The notes: generated from the letters alone by a model not told the origin. A stretch of DNA of 64,000 nt from Pseudomonas izuensis (GCF_009861505.1 NZ_WTFT01000009.1:250908-314907), one strand, 5' to 3'. Positions 44,358-53,599 are shown, counted from the stretch's first letter. Translations and numbers: made by a program.

Positions 44358-45968
44358 TCAGCGCTTCTCCTGATTCCTCGGCCAACTCAAACTGAAACAG
44401 GCCCCGCCCAGGCTTTTGCTCTTGCCAATCAACGCCCGCCCGTCATGCCAATGAATGATGCGCCGCACAATCGACAGGCCCAAGCCATGCCCGCCTGATG
44501 CACGGGTCCGACTGTCATCGAGACGCAGGAACGGGGTGAAGATTTTCTCCCAGGCCAATTCCGGTACGCCCGGCCCATCATCCTCGACATCCACCCGACA
44601 GCGTTGCTGCCCCACCTGATAACTGATGGTCACCCGTGAATGCGCATGACGCATGGCATTGCTGACAAGGTTCTGCAGTGCCCGATGCAAATAACGCGGC
44701 TCGGCCTCGACCCAGGCATCGTCGCAATCGGCGGCCGACAGGCACAAGCCACGCTGCACCGTGACATCGGCACGCAACGGCGCCAGCTCCCCGATCACCT
44801 GATTGACCAAGGCATCCAGGTCGACGCGTTGAAAATTCAGTGCTGGCGAGCCTTGCTCCAGCCGCGCATAGGTCAACATCTCGTCCACCAGACGGTCGAG
44901 GTCCTCGATGTCGTGATCCATGCCCTCGCAATACTTTTCCAGGGCTTGCGGCGTGGTCGCCGAACCAATCATTTCCAGGCCAAAACGCAAGCGCGCTACC
45001 GGCGTGCGCAGTTCGTGGGACACGGCGCGCACCAATTCCCGCTGGATTGCCAACAGTTGCTGCAAGTGCTCGGCCATGCCGTTGAACGCCGACGCCAGCC
45101 GCCCCACCGAGTCCGCGCCCCGCGCCGGTACGCGGGTTTCCAGGCTGCCCTTGGCGATGCGCGTGGCGGCGGCTTCCAGTCCGCGCAAGCGGCGCTCCAG
45201 TTGGCGCACCAGCAGGTAGACGATCAAGCCGATCAGGGTCAGGCCCAGCGCCGCGATCAGCACCAGCCACTCCGGCGGATAAGGATTCATCTGATACAAG
45301 GGCCCGATTTCCAGCACCCACGGCGTGCCGACCATGCCGGCGAACACCCGGACCGAATCGCCGCCCTTGCCCAGCGCCATCACCGTGTCGCCTTCGGACA
45401 CCCGGCGACTCTGGTCTTCATCCATGTCGGCGTCTTCCACCGTGACCAGCCGCAAGTCGAAACCAAAGCCCTTGTCCTGCTTCAATTGCGCCAGGCGCAC
45501 CGGTTGCTCGCCTACCGGGTAGCGCACCAACTCATCGGTCAACAGGTAAATCGTCGCCCGGGCCAATTGCTCGCTGATCTGCTGGACCTCACCGGTGAGC
45601 ACCAGCTGTTCCTTGTCACTGACCAGACGGTAAACCTTTGCCGCATGCGGACCGGTCTGCTCCACCAGCGCCTGGCCATGCAGCACGCGGGTACGCTGCG
45701 TGAGATCGAGGTCGGTCTGGTTGAAGGTTTTCAGCGCCAGCGGAATCCCCAGCAGCCGTTCCCACACCACCAATGCCCGGTGGCGCTCGGTTTCGTTCAT
45801 CGGTTGCAGGTTGTCGGCCATCAGCGAAAACGTGCCGTGGGCCAGGCGTTCGCGATATTGCTCGCCGCGCACCTGGTTGAGCATGTGCAGCGCCAGCACA
45901 CCGAGCACTGCCACCAGAATCAACGCGGCGCACATGCCGCCATAGATGCGCAGGAAGATCGAGTTCAC
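44358..45968 (-). CDS. RstB-like sensor histidine kinase (PA1158-like)
   Basis: A 536-residue kinase starting at GTG 45968, overlapping the regulator stop (GTGA). TM1 (about 7-28), a large periplasmic domain (29-230), TM2 (EWLVLIAALGLTLIGLIVYLLV), HAMP (RIAKGSLETRVPA), HisKA (RAVSHELRTPVARLRFGLEMI), HATPase (NLVSNAMRHA, EDDGPGVPE, GGHGLGLSIV). The RLRFGLEM extension after the H-box and the pair with an RstA-like regulator fit RstB. In PAO1 the equivalent pair sits beside nrdA, as here. The signal is unknown. Confidence 0.85.
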   Translation of the reverse strand: MNSIFLRIYGGMCAALILVAVLGVLALHMLNQVRGEQYRERLAHGTFSLMADNLQPMNETERHRALVVWERLLGIPLALKTFNQTDLDLTQRTRVLHGQALVEQTGPHAAKVYRLVSDKEQLVLTGEVQQISEQLARATIYLLTDELVRYPVGEQPVRLAQLKQDKGFGFDLRLVTVEDADMDEDQSRRVSEGDTVMALGKGGDSVRVFAGMVGTPWVLEIGPLYQMNPYPPEWLVLIAALGLTLIGLIVYLLVRQLERRLRGLEAAATRIAKGSLETRVPARGADSVGRLASAFNGMAEHLQQLLAIQRELVRAVSHELRTPVARLRFGLEMIGSATTPQALEKYCEGMDHDIEDLDRLVDEMLTYARLEQGSPALNFQRVDLDALVNQVIGELAPLRADVTVQRGLCLSAADCDDAWVEAEPRYLHRALQNLVSNAMRHAHSRVTISYQVGQQRCRVDVEDDGPGVPELAWEKIFTPFLRLDDSRTRASGGHGLGLSIVRRIIHWHDGRALIGKSKSLGGACFSLSWPRNQEKR

Positions 45969-46687
45969 AGGGACGAATCTACGCAGGCCTCGGGAACGAA
46001 CAGGTAGCCTTTGCTGCGGACGGTCTTGATCAGGCGCGGATGCTCCGGGTCATCGCCGATTTTCGGCCGGATGCGCGAGATGCGCACGTCGATGGAACGG
46101 TCCTGTCCGTCATAGCCGATACCGCGCAGCGCGGTGAAGATTTCTTCCCGGGAGAGAATGCGGCCGGCGTTGGCCACCAACAACCAGAGCAAATCGAACT
46201 CGGCGCTGGTCAGCTCGATGCCGTTGTCGTTCAGCCAGGCCTCACGCAACGCGTTGTCCACCACCAATGGGCCGAATTGCAGCCGGCGTTGTTTTTCCGG
46301 GACGACCTCGGGTGTTTCACTGCGTCGCAACAACGCCTGGATGCGCGCCAGCAGCAAGCGCGGACGCACCGGTTTGCATACGTAGTCGTCTGCGCCCAGG
46401 TCCAGGCCGAGGATCTGGTCGGTGTCGTCGGTACGCGCGGTGAGCATCAGGATCGGGCCGTCATAGCGGTCGCGAACCTTGCGACAAATGCTCAAGCCAT
46501 CTTCGCCAGGGAGCATCAGGTCGAGGATCACCAGGTCTGGCTGCTCCTTGATGATGCGCGCCGCCGCCAGGGCGCCATTGCCCTCGATCGACACACGCAG
46601 GCCATTGGCTTCCAGGTAATCGCGAGTCAGTTCGGCCAGACGCTGGTCGTCCTCGACAATCAATACCTGCCAGGCTTCTTGCTCCAC
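45965..46687 (-). CDS. RstA-like response regulator (PA1157-like)
   Basis: A 240-residue OmpR-family regulator from GTG 46687 with AGAGG upstream. The receiver has D56 (LVILDLMLPGEDGLSICRKVR) and DDYVCKPVRPRLLLARI, where the KPVRPRLLLARIQALLRR linker is RstA-like. The winged helix has LTSAEFDLLWLLVANAGRILSREEIF and DRSIDVRISRIRPKIGD. It is the first gene of the pair with the RstB-like kinase and is divergent from nrdA across a 731-bp gap. Confidence 0.87.
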   Translation of the reverse strand: MEQEAWQVLIVEDDQRLAELTRDYLEANGLRVSIEGNGALAAARIIKEQPDLVILDLMLPGEDGLSICRKVRDRYDGPILMLTARTDDTDQILGLDLGADDYVCKPVRPRLLLARIQALLRRSETPEVVPEKQRRLQFGPLVVDNALREAWLNDNGIELTSAEFDLLWLLVANAGRILSREEIFTALRGIGYDGQDRSIDVRISRIRPKIGDDPEHPRLIKTVRSKGYLFVPEACVDSSL

Positions 46688-46977
46688 GGGTGACCTCTAC
46701 TTGCCAATTTCTCTAATAAGGAAGTATCCACCCGTCTTTTTGTAATGATGGGGGTGGATAAATTGCCTGGATGCTGGCCGATTGTATAAACGTCGCCCGC
46801 ACAGAACACAAGCTGGTAAATGCGTTCGGACAAGACGTTTTTTTGTGATAGGGTTCGCGCCCTTAAAAATCTGTCCAGCCGTTTTCGATCGTTGAAAAAT
46901 GATGAAAAAAAGCCCGGTCCAGCAGCATCGCGGCCTACACGCCAATTCGCTCTTTCACACACAATTTACGCACAGGT

Positions 46978-46986
46978 TTATCCACA
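46978..46986 (+). promoter_or_regulatory. DnaA box in the nrdA upstream region
   Basis: TTATCCACA is a perfect DnaA box. A one-mismatch copy (TTATCCACC, minus strand) is at 46754-46762. DnaA control of class Ia ribonucleotide reductase is known in E. coli. The surrounding 46.69-47.42 kb gap is AT-rich and holds no gene I can support. Confidence 0.6.
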
Positions 46987-47013
46987 GGTAGTACGTTGCA
47001 ATCCCCCCCCAAA

Positions 47014-47029
47014 ACGCATTATCTTGTAG
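47014..47029 (+). promoter_or_regulatory. NrdR box 1 (imperfect)
   Basis: ACGCATTATCTTGTAG resembles the NrdR consensus acaCwAtATaTwGtgt. Its start is 31 bp (about three helical turns) before box 2, the spacing typical of paired NrdR boxes. Confidence 0.6.
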
Positions 47030-47044
47030 CCAAGCGCCAAAAAA

Positions 47045-47060
47045 ACCCTAGATGTAGGGT
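47045..47060 (+). promoter_or_regulatory. NrdR box 2
   Basis: ACCCTAGATGTAGGGT has 7-bp inverted arms (ACCCTAG against GTAGGGT, one inner mismatch) and fits all the strongly conserved positions of NrdR boxes. NrdR represses ribonucleotide reductase genes when dATP is ample. Confidence 0.75.
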
Positions 47061-47370
47061 TTTGCGCAAAAAACCAAACACAAACCGGACACCAATTTCA
47101 AGCGCTTTTCTTGCCACTGTCCGGTTGAACCAAACGTATTTTTAAAAGACCAAACCGCGCGTGCGGATGGCTACTGTATTTCGGCCCAAAAGGGTGAAAA
47201 CGGTACGGGTGTTGCAGTCCCAACTGTCACCTTAAAGGACCCCGATCTCAGGCCCGTGGCATGAGATCAAAGACTTCGGCATGGAAGCGGCGCCCAATCG
47301 CACCCTTCCTACTGTCCCGAAGTTGTTATGCCCGGCATTCGCCGGTTGTAGTGCTTCTGGACGGAACGGT

Positions 47371-47389
47371 GGGCACCGACATGGTGCCC
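47371..47389 (+). promoter_or_regulatory. Hairpin in the nrdA leader
   Basis: GGGCACC-GACAT-GGTGCCC is a perfect 7-bp stem 29 nt before the nrdA start codon. There is no T-run, so it is not a terminator. It may affect translation or mRNA stability. Confidence 0.4.
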
Positions 47390-47418
47390 AAACAAACATA
47401 GAGAACGTGGAGACACCC

Positions 47419-50313
47419 ATGCAAACCGACACAACTCGCGAGAACCCGCAGGGCACCTTGCCGCAGGCCGCTGATTCGAATTCGGATCTGTCCGCCACTG
47501 CGCCGGGCCAACTGCGCGTGATCAAGCGTAACGGCACTGTCGTTCCTTACACCGATGACAAGATCACCGTCGCCATCACCAAAGCGTTCCTCGCAGTTGA
47601 GGGCGGCACCGCTGCCGCTTCGTCGCGAATCCACGACACCGTTGCCCGCCTGACCGAACAGGTCACTGCCACCTTCAAGCGTCGCATGCCATCGGGCGGC
47701 ACCATCCACATCGAAGAAATCCAGGACCAGGTCGAACTGGCCCTGATGCGCGCCGGCGAGCAGAAAGTCGCTCGCGACTACGTGATCTACCGTGACTCCC
47801 GCGCCAAAGAGCGCGCTTCGCACGCTCCAGCCGAGGAAGCGGTCAACGCTCACCCGTCGATCCGCATCACCCGCGCCGACGGTAGCCTTGCTCCACTGGA
47901 CATGGGCCGCCTGAACACCATCGTCACCGAAGCGTGCGAAGGCCTGGAAGAAGTCGACGGCGACCTGATCCAGCGCGAAACCCTGAAAAACCTGTACGAC
48001 GGCGTGGCCCTGAACGACGTCAACACCGCCCTGGTGATGACCGCCCGTACCCTGGTTGAACGCGAGCCGAACTACTCGTTCGTCACCGCTCGCCTGCTGA
48101 TGGACACCCTGCGTGCCGAAGGCCTGGGCTTCCTCGGTGTGGCCGAGAGCGCCACTCACCACGAAATGGCCGACCTGTACGCCAAGGCCCTGCCTGCCTA
48201 CGTCGCCAAGGGTATCGAATACGAATTGCTGAACCCGGTTCTGGCCGAATTCGACCTGGAAAAACTGGGCAAGGCGATCAACCACGAGCGCGATCAGCAG
48301 TTCACCTACCTGGGCCTGCAAACCCTGTACGACCGTTACTTCATCCACAAGGATGGCGTGCGTTTCGAACTGCCGCAGATCTTCTTCATGCGCGTGGCCA
48401 TGGGCCTGGCAATCGAAGAGAAAGACCGCGAAGCCCGCGCCATCGAGTTCTACAACCTGCTGTCGTCCTTCGACTACATGGCATCGACGCCGACCCTGTT
48501 CAACGCCGGCACCCTGCGTCCACAGCTGTCGAGCTGCTACCTGACCACCGTGCCGGATGACTTGTCGGGCATTTACCACGCGATCCACGACAACGCCATG
48601 CTGTCGAAATTCGCCGGTGGCCTGGGCAACGACTGGACGCCGGTTCGTGCACTGGGTTCGTACATCAAGGGCACCAACGGCAAATCCCAGGGCGTCGTGC
48701 CGTTCCTGAAAGTGGTGAACGACACCGCCGTCGCTGTTAACCAGGGTGGCAAGCGCAAGGGCGCTGTCTGTGCCTACCTGGAAACCTGGCACATGGACAT
48801 CGAAGAGTTCATCGAGCTGCGCAAGAACACCGGTGATGATCGTCGTCGTACCCACGACATGAACACCGCCAACTGGATCCCTGACCTGTTCATGAAGCGT
48901 GTCTTCGATGACGGCAAGTGGACCCTGTTCTCGCCATCGGAAGTACCGGACCTGCACGACCTGACCGGCAAGGCCTTCGAAGAGCGCTACGAGTACTACG
49001 AAGCCCTGACCGAGTACCCGGGCAAGGTCAAGCTGTTCAAGACCATCCAGGCCAAAGACCTGTGGCGCAAGATGCTGTCCATGCTGTTCGAAACCGGCCA
49101 CCCATGGCTGACCTTCAAGGACCCGTGCAACCTGCGCAGCCCGCAGCAGCACGTCGGCGTGGTCCACAGCTCGAACCTGTGCACCGAGATCACCTTGAAC
49201 ACCAACAAGGACGAGATCGCCGTTTGCAACCTGGGCTCGATCAACCTGCCGAACCACATCGTGGGCGGCAAGCTCGACACCGCCAAGCTGCAACGCACTG
49301 TGAATACCGCCGTGCGCATGCTCGATAACGTGATCGACATCAACTACTACTCGGTGCCGCAAGCGAAGAACTCCAACTTCAAGCACCGTCCGGTCGGTCT
49401 GGGCATCATGGGCTTCCAGGACGCGCTGTACCTGCAGCACATCCCTTACGGTTCCGACGCCGCCGTCGAGTTCGCCGACAAGTCGATGGAAGCGGTCAGC
49501 TACTACGCGATCCAGGCTTCCTGCGACCTGGCCGACGAGCGCGGCGCCTACGAGACCTTCCAGGGTTCGCTGTGGTCCAAGGGCATCCTGCCGCTGGACT
49601 CGCAACAGATCCTGATCGAAGCCCGTGGCCAGAAGTACATCGACGTTGACCTGAACGAAACCCTGGACTGGGCACCTGTGCGCGCCCGTGTGCAGAAAGG
49701 TATCCGTAACTCCAACATCATGGCCATCGCACCGACCGCGACCATCGCCAACATCACCGGCGTTTCGCAGTCGATCGAACCGACCTACCAGAACCTGTAT
49801 GTGAAATCGAACCTGTCGGGCGAATTCACCGTGATCAACCCGTACCTGGTTCGCGACCTCAAGGCTCGCGGTCTGTGGGATTCGGTCATGATCAACGACC
49901 TGAAGTACTACGACGGTTCCGTGCAGCAGATCGAGCGCATCCCGCAAGAACTCAAAGAGCTCTACGCGACCGCCTTCGAAGTGGACACCAAGTGGATCGT
50001 TGACGCGGCAAGCCGTCGTCAGAAGTGGATCGACCAGGCTCAGTCGCTGAACCTGTACATCGCCGGCGCTTCGGGCAAGAAGCTGGACGTGACCTACCGC
50101 ATGGCTTGGTACCGTGGTCTGAAAACCACTTACTATCTCCGTGCCCTGGCCGCGACCAGCACCGAGAAGTCGACCATCAACACCGGCAAGCTGAACGCTG
50201 TTTCCAGCGGCGGCAACCACGGTGAAGATTCGGTCCTGGCAGCACCTGCCGGTCCTGCTCCAGTGCCGAAGGCTTGCGCCATCGACGAGCCGGATTGCGA
50301 AGCTTGCCAATAA
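47419..50313 (+). CDS. nrdA: Class Ia ribonucleoside-diphosphate reductase, alpha subunit NrdA
   Basis: A 964-residue enzyme that reduces ribonucleotides to deoxyribonucleotides. Two N-terminal ATP-cone regions (about residues 32-130 and 150-240) provide allosteric control, as in P. aeruginosa NrdA. The catalytic barrel has the active-site Cys in PQLSSCYLTTVPDD, VVHSSNLCTEITLNTN and AVCNLGSINL. The C-terminal tail (CAIDEPDCEACQ) carries the shuttle cysteines. ATG 47419 follows GTGGAG; the frame is open 46 codons further, but MQTDTTRENPQGT matches the known N terminus. The partner nrdB is not in the window. Confidence 0.96.
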   Translation: MQTDTTRENPQGTLPQAADSNSDLSATAPGQLRVIKRNGTVVPYTDDKITVAITKAFLAVEGGTAAASSRIHDTVARLTEQVTATFKRRMPSGGTIHIEEIQDQVELALMRAGEQKVARDYVIYRDSRAKERASHAPAEEAVNAHPSIRITRADGSLAPLDMGRLNTIVTEACEGLEEVDGDLIQRETLKNLYDGVALNDVNTALVMTARTLVEREPNYSFVTARLLMDTLRAEGLGFLGVAESATHHEMADLYAKALPAYVAKGIEYELLNPVLAEFDLEKLGKAINHERDQQFTYLGLQTLYDRYFIHKDGVRFELPQIFFMRVAMGLAIEEKDREARAIEFYNLLSSFDYMASTPTLFNAGTLRPQLSSCYLTTVPDDLSGIYHAIHDNAMLSKFAGGLGNDWTPVRALGSYIKGTNGKSQGVVPFLKVVNDTAVAVNQGGKRKGAVCAYLETWHMDIEEFIELRKNTGDDRRRTHDMNTANWIPDLFMKRVFDDGKWTLFSPSEVPDLHDLTGKAFEERYEYYEALTEYPGKVKLFKTIQAKDLWRKMLSMLFETGHPWLTFKDPCNLRSPQQHVGVVHSSNLCTEITLNTNKDEIAVCNLGSINLPNHIVGGKLDTAKLQRTVNTAVRMLDNVIDINYYSVPQAKNSNFKHRPVGLGIMGFQDALYLQHIPYGSDAAVEFADKSMEAVSYYAIQASCDLADERGAYETFQGSLWSKGILPLDSQQILIEARGQKYIDVDLNETLDWAPVRARVQKGIRNSNIMAIAPTATIANITGVSQSIEPTYQNLYVKSNLSGEFTVINPYLVRDLKARGLWDSVMINDLKYYDGSVQQIERIPQELKELYATAFEVDTKWIVDAASRRQKWIDQAQSLNLYIAGASGKKLDVTYRMAWYRGLKTTYYLRALAATSTEKSTINTGKLNAVSSGGNHGEDSVLAAPAGPAPVPKACAIDEPDCEACQ

Positions 50314-50347
50314 GCTGAGCCGGTAGGCGCTCAAAGGCGCTTACCTG

Positions 50348-50386
50348 AAACCCCCGATTAGTCCTCTGGATTGGTCGGGGGTTTTC
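50348..50386 (+). terminator. Rho-independent terminator of nrdA
   Basis: AAACCCCCGA pairs with TCGGGGGTTTT across a loop of about 18 nt, followed by CTTTT. It starts about 35 bp after the nrdA stop. Confidence 0.85.
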
Positions 50387-50419
50387 TTTTGCCCTTTGGA
50401 AAACGGTGCCTGGCCTGAC

Positions 50420-50519
50420 GCCTTCGCGGGCAAGCCACGCTCCCACAGGTTCTGTGTCGCTCACAAAACAAATGAACGCCACAGACCCTGTGGGAGCGTG
50501 GCTTGCCCGCGAAGAGGCC
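50420..50519. repeat. Paired REP element (REPIN 14)
   Basis: CGCGGGCAAGCCACGCTCCC pairs with GGGAGCGTGGCTTGCCCGCG, GCTCC ends facing inwards. It lies between convergent nrdA and flgE. Confidence 0.92.
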
Positions 50520-50568
50520 CGTTCTAACAACACAAGTTTCCTATTTTTGGCACACATATTCCGAGCAC

Positions 50569-50598
50569 AAAAAACCCCTCTTGCGAGGGGTTCTTTAT
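50569..50598 (-). terminator. Terminator of the flgBCDE operon segment
   Basis: On the minus strand AACCCCTCGCAAGAGGGGTT with a following T-run (TTTTTTG). It lies 17 bp after the flgE stop. Its presence suggests flgBCDE ends here rather than running on into flgF. Confidence 0.85.
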
Positions 50599-50614
50599 GC
50601 TGCAGTACCCGGCA

Positions 50615-51931
50615 TCAGGTCATCTGAATAATGGTCTGCATGATGGTGCTTTGGGTGGAGATGGTCTTGGCGTTCGCCTGGTAGTTGCTTTGCGCCTTGA
50701 TCAGGTCGACCAGTTCACTGGTCAGGTTGACGTTGGACTCTTCCAGCGAGTTCGATTGGATCTGCCCCAGGGTACCGGTGTTCGGTGCATCGTAGCCCGG
50801 GATACCCGACGAGTAAGTTTCTTTCCAGCTGGTGCCACCTACAGGCTGCAAACCCTGTTCGTTGGTGAAACTGGCGAGCGAGATCTGGCCGATGGCCTTG
50901 GTCTGGCTGTTGCTGAAGTTGGCGAGCATCACACCGCTGGTGTCGATGGTCAGGTTGGTGATCTGGCCCGTCGCGTAACCGTTCTGCACAGGAATCGAAC
51001 GCGCGGTGTCAGCGTTGAACTGTGTGGTATTGCTCATGGAGATCGTTATACCGGCCGGGTCGGCGGCGGCGCCGTTGGCTGCCCACACACCATTGGTCAC
51101 GGTACCGGGAATCCAGCCGGAGACCTTCAGGTCAGGGCTGACGATCGGCGCAGGGACCGCTGGAGTGGTCACCGAAACCAGCTTGCCGGAGGTGTCGAAC
51201 ACCATGGTCGAAGGAACCGGCGGCGAAGCTGCAAGCGTAGGGTCGCTGCCATCCGGGTTGCGGCCATCGATCAGGGTGTAGGTTTGCCAGGTGTTCGCAC
51301 CGGTCTTGACCATGAACTGATCCATGGTGTGCTGGTTACCCTGAGTGTCGTAAACCGGGGTGCTGAACTGCTTGGTGAAGGACGCCTGCTTGCTCGGGTC
51401 GAACGGGTTGGCAACCTGGTCGATATCCGGCGCCGTGGAATTGAGGTTGATCGTCGACGAAACGCTGGTGGTGGTTTTCGGCGCCAGGTTCGACGTGTCA
51501 ATGCGCAGATCGGTCAACACGCCATTGAGGATCTTGCCATTGGCATCCACACCATAACCCTGCAGACGCGCAGAGCCATCGGTGTTGGTGACGTATCCGT
51601 CCTTGTCGACCTTGAACGTACCGGCACGGGTGTAGGACAGCGAGCCATTGCTGTTCAGCACGAAGAAACCGGAACCGTTGATACCCATGTCCAGCACGTT
51701 GCCCGTGTTGTTGATGTCACCCTGGGTAAACTGTTGGGAAACGTTGGCCAGGCGCACGCCGTTACCGGTGGTCTTGCTGCCGGAACCCAGTTTGGTGGCC
51801 GAGTAAACGTCTTCGAATTCTGCACGGGACGATTTGAAACCGGTGGTCGCAACGTTGGCGATGTTGTTGCCGGTCACGTCCAGTTGTTTGTTGGATGCAT
51901 AGAGACCGCTAAGGCCGATATTGAAAGACAT
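50615..51931 (-). CDS. flgE: Flagellar hook protein FlgE
   Basis: A 438-residue hook subunit. The N-terminal D0 helix (MSFNIGLSGLYASNKQLDVTGNNIANVATTGFKSSRAEF) and the C-terminal D0 (SNSLEESNVNLTSELVDLIKAQSNYQANAKTISTQSTIMQTIIQ) are the rod/hook family signatures. The centre has the surface-exposed D1/D2 hook domains. It forms the universal joint outside the cell and is exported by the flagellar type III system. AAGGAG precedes ATG 51931. It is the last gene of flgBCDE here, 31 bp after flgD. Confidence 0.96.
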   Translation of the reverse strand: MSFNIGLSGLYASNKQLDVTGNNIANVATTGFKSSRAEFEDVYSATKLGSGSKTTGNGVRLANVSQQFTQGDINNTGNVLDMGINGSGFFVLNSNGSLSYTRAGTFKVDKDGYVTNTDGSARLQGYGVDANGKILNGVLTDLRIDTSNLAPKTTTSVSSTINLNSTAPDIDQVANPFDPSKQASFTKQFSTPVYDTQGNQHTMDQFMVKTGANTWQTYTLIDGRNPDGSDPTLAASPPVPSTMVFDTSGKLVSVTTPAVPAPIVSPDLKVSGWIPGTVTNGVWAANGAAADPAGITISMSNTTQFNADTARSIPVQNGYATGQITNLTIDTSGVMLANFSNSQTKAIGQISLASFTNEQGLQPVGGTSWKETYSSGIPGYDAPNTGTLGQIQSNSLEESNVNLTSELVDLIKAQSNYQANAKTISTQSTIMQTIIQMT

Positions 51932-51962
51932 ATTCCACTCCTTTGTGCCGTGTTAGTCGGCC

Positions 51963-52685
51963 CTACATACCAATGGTTTGTACTTTGGACAGGGCGATGC
52001 TGCCCAGCCCGGCGAGGTTGAGCATCAATTCACCACCGGTCTGGCTGATGGTCACGCTGCTGACGGTCGCCGGCAGGTTCGTCACCAGGGAGGTCGCCTT
52101 GCCGTCGTAGGTCGCGGTGGCGTTGAAGGTGTACGTACCAGCCTTGGCCACTTCACCGGCATCGTTCTTGCCATCCCAGATGAAACTGGCGTTGCCGGCT
52201 TGCTGAGAGCCCAGGTTGATGGTGCGGATAACCTTACCGTCGGTATCGGTGATCTTGAGGGAGACCGGGTCTGCCGACGCCGGTACCGCGATAGTGCCGT
52301 TGAGGCTCTTGGCGGTATCGACCACGGCCTTGTCGCCCGGCGCGATGACCGAACGCCCGACCAGCGACGAAGCCTGCAACGCCTGGGACGAGTTGTAGTT
52401 ACCGGCGATGCCCGACACGGTGCTATTGAGCGTGGTAATGCCTTCCAGACTGCTGAACTGTGCCAATTGGGCAACGAATGCACCGTTGTCCTGTGGCTCC
52501 AGCGGGTTCTGGTTCTTCAGCTGCGTCACCAGCAGTTGCAGGAACGCATCCTTGCCCAGGGACTTATTGCCGGTGGCGCTGTTCGTCGCGGACGCCAGGC
52601 CGTCGGCACTGGTGTTGGTCTTGATCGAAGAGTTGGCCAGGATATCTTTGAGGCTAAGGCTGCTGGTGGTATCGGTAACACTCAT
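51963..52685 (-). CDS. flgD: Flagellar hook-capping protein FlgD
   Basis: A 240-residue hook-assembly scaffold. The N-terminal region has the export/cap motif DAFLQLLVTQLKNQNPLEPQDNGAFVAQLAQFSSLEGI (about residues 46-84). A FlgD Ig-like/tudor part (GQASFIWDGKNDAGEVAKAGTYTF region, about residues 155-190) follows. FlgD sits at the hook tip during assembly and is lost later. It lies between flgC (15 bp) and flgE in the operon. Confidence 0.95.
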   Translation of the reverse strand: MSVTDTTSSLSLKDILANSSIKTNTSADGLASATNSATGNKSLGKDAFLQLLVTQLKNQNPLEPQDNGAFVAQLAQFSSLEGITTLNSTVSGIAGNYNSSQALQASSLVGRSVIAPGDKAVVDTAKSLNGTIAVPASADPVSLKITDTDGKVIRTINLGSQQAGNASFIWDGKNDAGEVAKAGTYTFNATATYDGKATSLVTNLPATVSSVTISQTGGELMLNLAGLGSIALSKVQTIGM

Positions 52686-52700
52686 CTGAGTCGCCCCTTA

Positions 52701-53144
52701 TCACTGACCGAGGGTCAGGACCTTCTGCATCATGGTTTTGGCGGTGTTCATCATTTCGGCGTTGGTCTGGAACGAACGACTCGCGGAAATCATGTCGGCC
52801 ATTTCTTCCACCACGTTGACGTTCGGGTAGTAGACATAGCCCTTGGCATCAGCGGCCGGATGGTTCGGCTCGTAGCGCGCCTCAAGGTTGCTCTGGTCTT
52901 CGACCACGCCCAGCACTTGTACGCCTTGCCCGGCGGCTTCCTGGTTCTGGAACAGCGAATCGCTGCCGCCGCTCTGGCCACCCTGGAACATGGTGGCGAA
53001 CACCGGATGACGCGCACGGTAGGTCTGGTCGATGCTCGACGAGACCGTCTCGGCGTTGGCGATGTTCGAAGCGACGGTGTTCAAACGCGTGGTCTGGGCA
53101 CTCATGCCGCTACCGGCAATGTTGAAAACACTGGATAGGGACAT
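52701..53144 (-). CDS. flgC: Flagellar basal-body proximal rod protein FlgC
   Basis: A 147-residue rod protein. The N-terminal helix SSVFNIAGSGMSAQTTRLNTVASNIANAETV and the C-terminal NVNVVEEMADMISASRSFQTNAEMMNTAKTMMQKVLTLGQ are the FlgC signatures. The rod passes torque through the periplasm. GGAGAGTAAGTC precedes ATG 53144, 3 bp after the flgB stop. Confidence 0.96.
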   Translation of the reverse strand: MSLSSVFNIAGSGMSAQTTRLNTVASNIANAETVSSSIDQTYRARHPVFATMFQGGQSGGSDSLFQNQEAAGQGVQVLGVVEDQSNLEARYEPNHPAADAKGYVYYPNVNVVEEMADMISASRSFQTNAEMMNTAKTMMQKVLTLGQ

Positions 53145-53147
53145 GAC

Positions 53148-53555
53148 TTACTCTCCGCGCAGGGCTGACACCAGCCCTTTGAACTTGCTGTTGAGCAGGG
53201 TGAAGCTGGCCTGGAAGTTGACCGCGTTTTCCGCGTAGTTCGACTGTTCCAGTTGGGCATCCACGGTGTTCTGGTCAATCGACGGTTGCATCGGCGTGCG
53301 GTACATCAGCGATTCTTCGCCGTTGCCCAGGCCTTCAGCTTCGATATGACGGCTGTTGGTCATGTTCAAGGCGAACGTGCCGTTTTTGGCTTTATCGTTC
53401 TGCGCCTCGAGCACTTTCGAGAACTCCAGATCCCGCGCCTTGTAGTTCGGGGTATCGGCGTTGGCAATGTTGTTGGCCAGGACTTCGGCACGCTGGGCGC
53501 GGAAGCCCAGCGCCTTTTCGTGAATGCCGAGCGCTTTATCGAAGCTGATGCTCAT
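53148..53555 (-). CDS. flgB: Flagellar basal-body rod protein FlgB
   Basis: A 135-residue rod protein. It has ALGFRAQRAEVLANNIANADTPNYKARDLEF near the start and ENAVNFQASFTLLNSKFKGLVSALRGE at the end. It is the first gene of the flgBCDE transcript, driven by the sigma-54 promoter at 53600-53616, which fits FleQ/RpoN control of early and middle flagellar genes in Pseudomonas. GAAGG precedes ATG 53555. Confidence 0.96.
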   Translation of the reverse strand: MSISFDKALGIHEKALGFRAQRAEVLANNIANADTPNYKARDLEFSKVLEAQNDKAKNGTFALNMTNSRHIEAEGLGNGEESLMYRTPMQPSIDQNTVDAQLEQSNYAENAVNFQASFTLLNSKFKGLVSALRGE

Positions 53556-53599
53556 GTCGGGAAACCTTCGGGTGACCTGATTTTTCGTACGATGAACTT

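Noticed and set aside
46697..46945. Short minus-strand frames in the nrdA/RstA-like gap
   Set aside because: AT-rich, Lys/Phe-biased translations without a ribosome-binding site; the region is better explained as promoter DNA.
47281..47418. A 46-codon N-terminal extension of NrdA
   Set aside because: The frame is open, but the extension has no ribosome-binding site, and the MQTDTTRENPQGT start matches the known Pseudomonas N terminus.
47326..50334. A 1002-codon open frame on the minus strand opposite nrdA
   Set aside because: It mirrors nrdA codon for codon. It is a by-product of GC-rich third positions and has no recognisable domain or ribosome-binding site.
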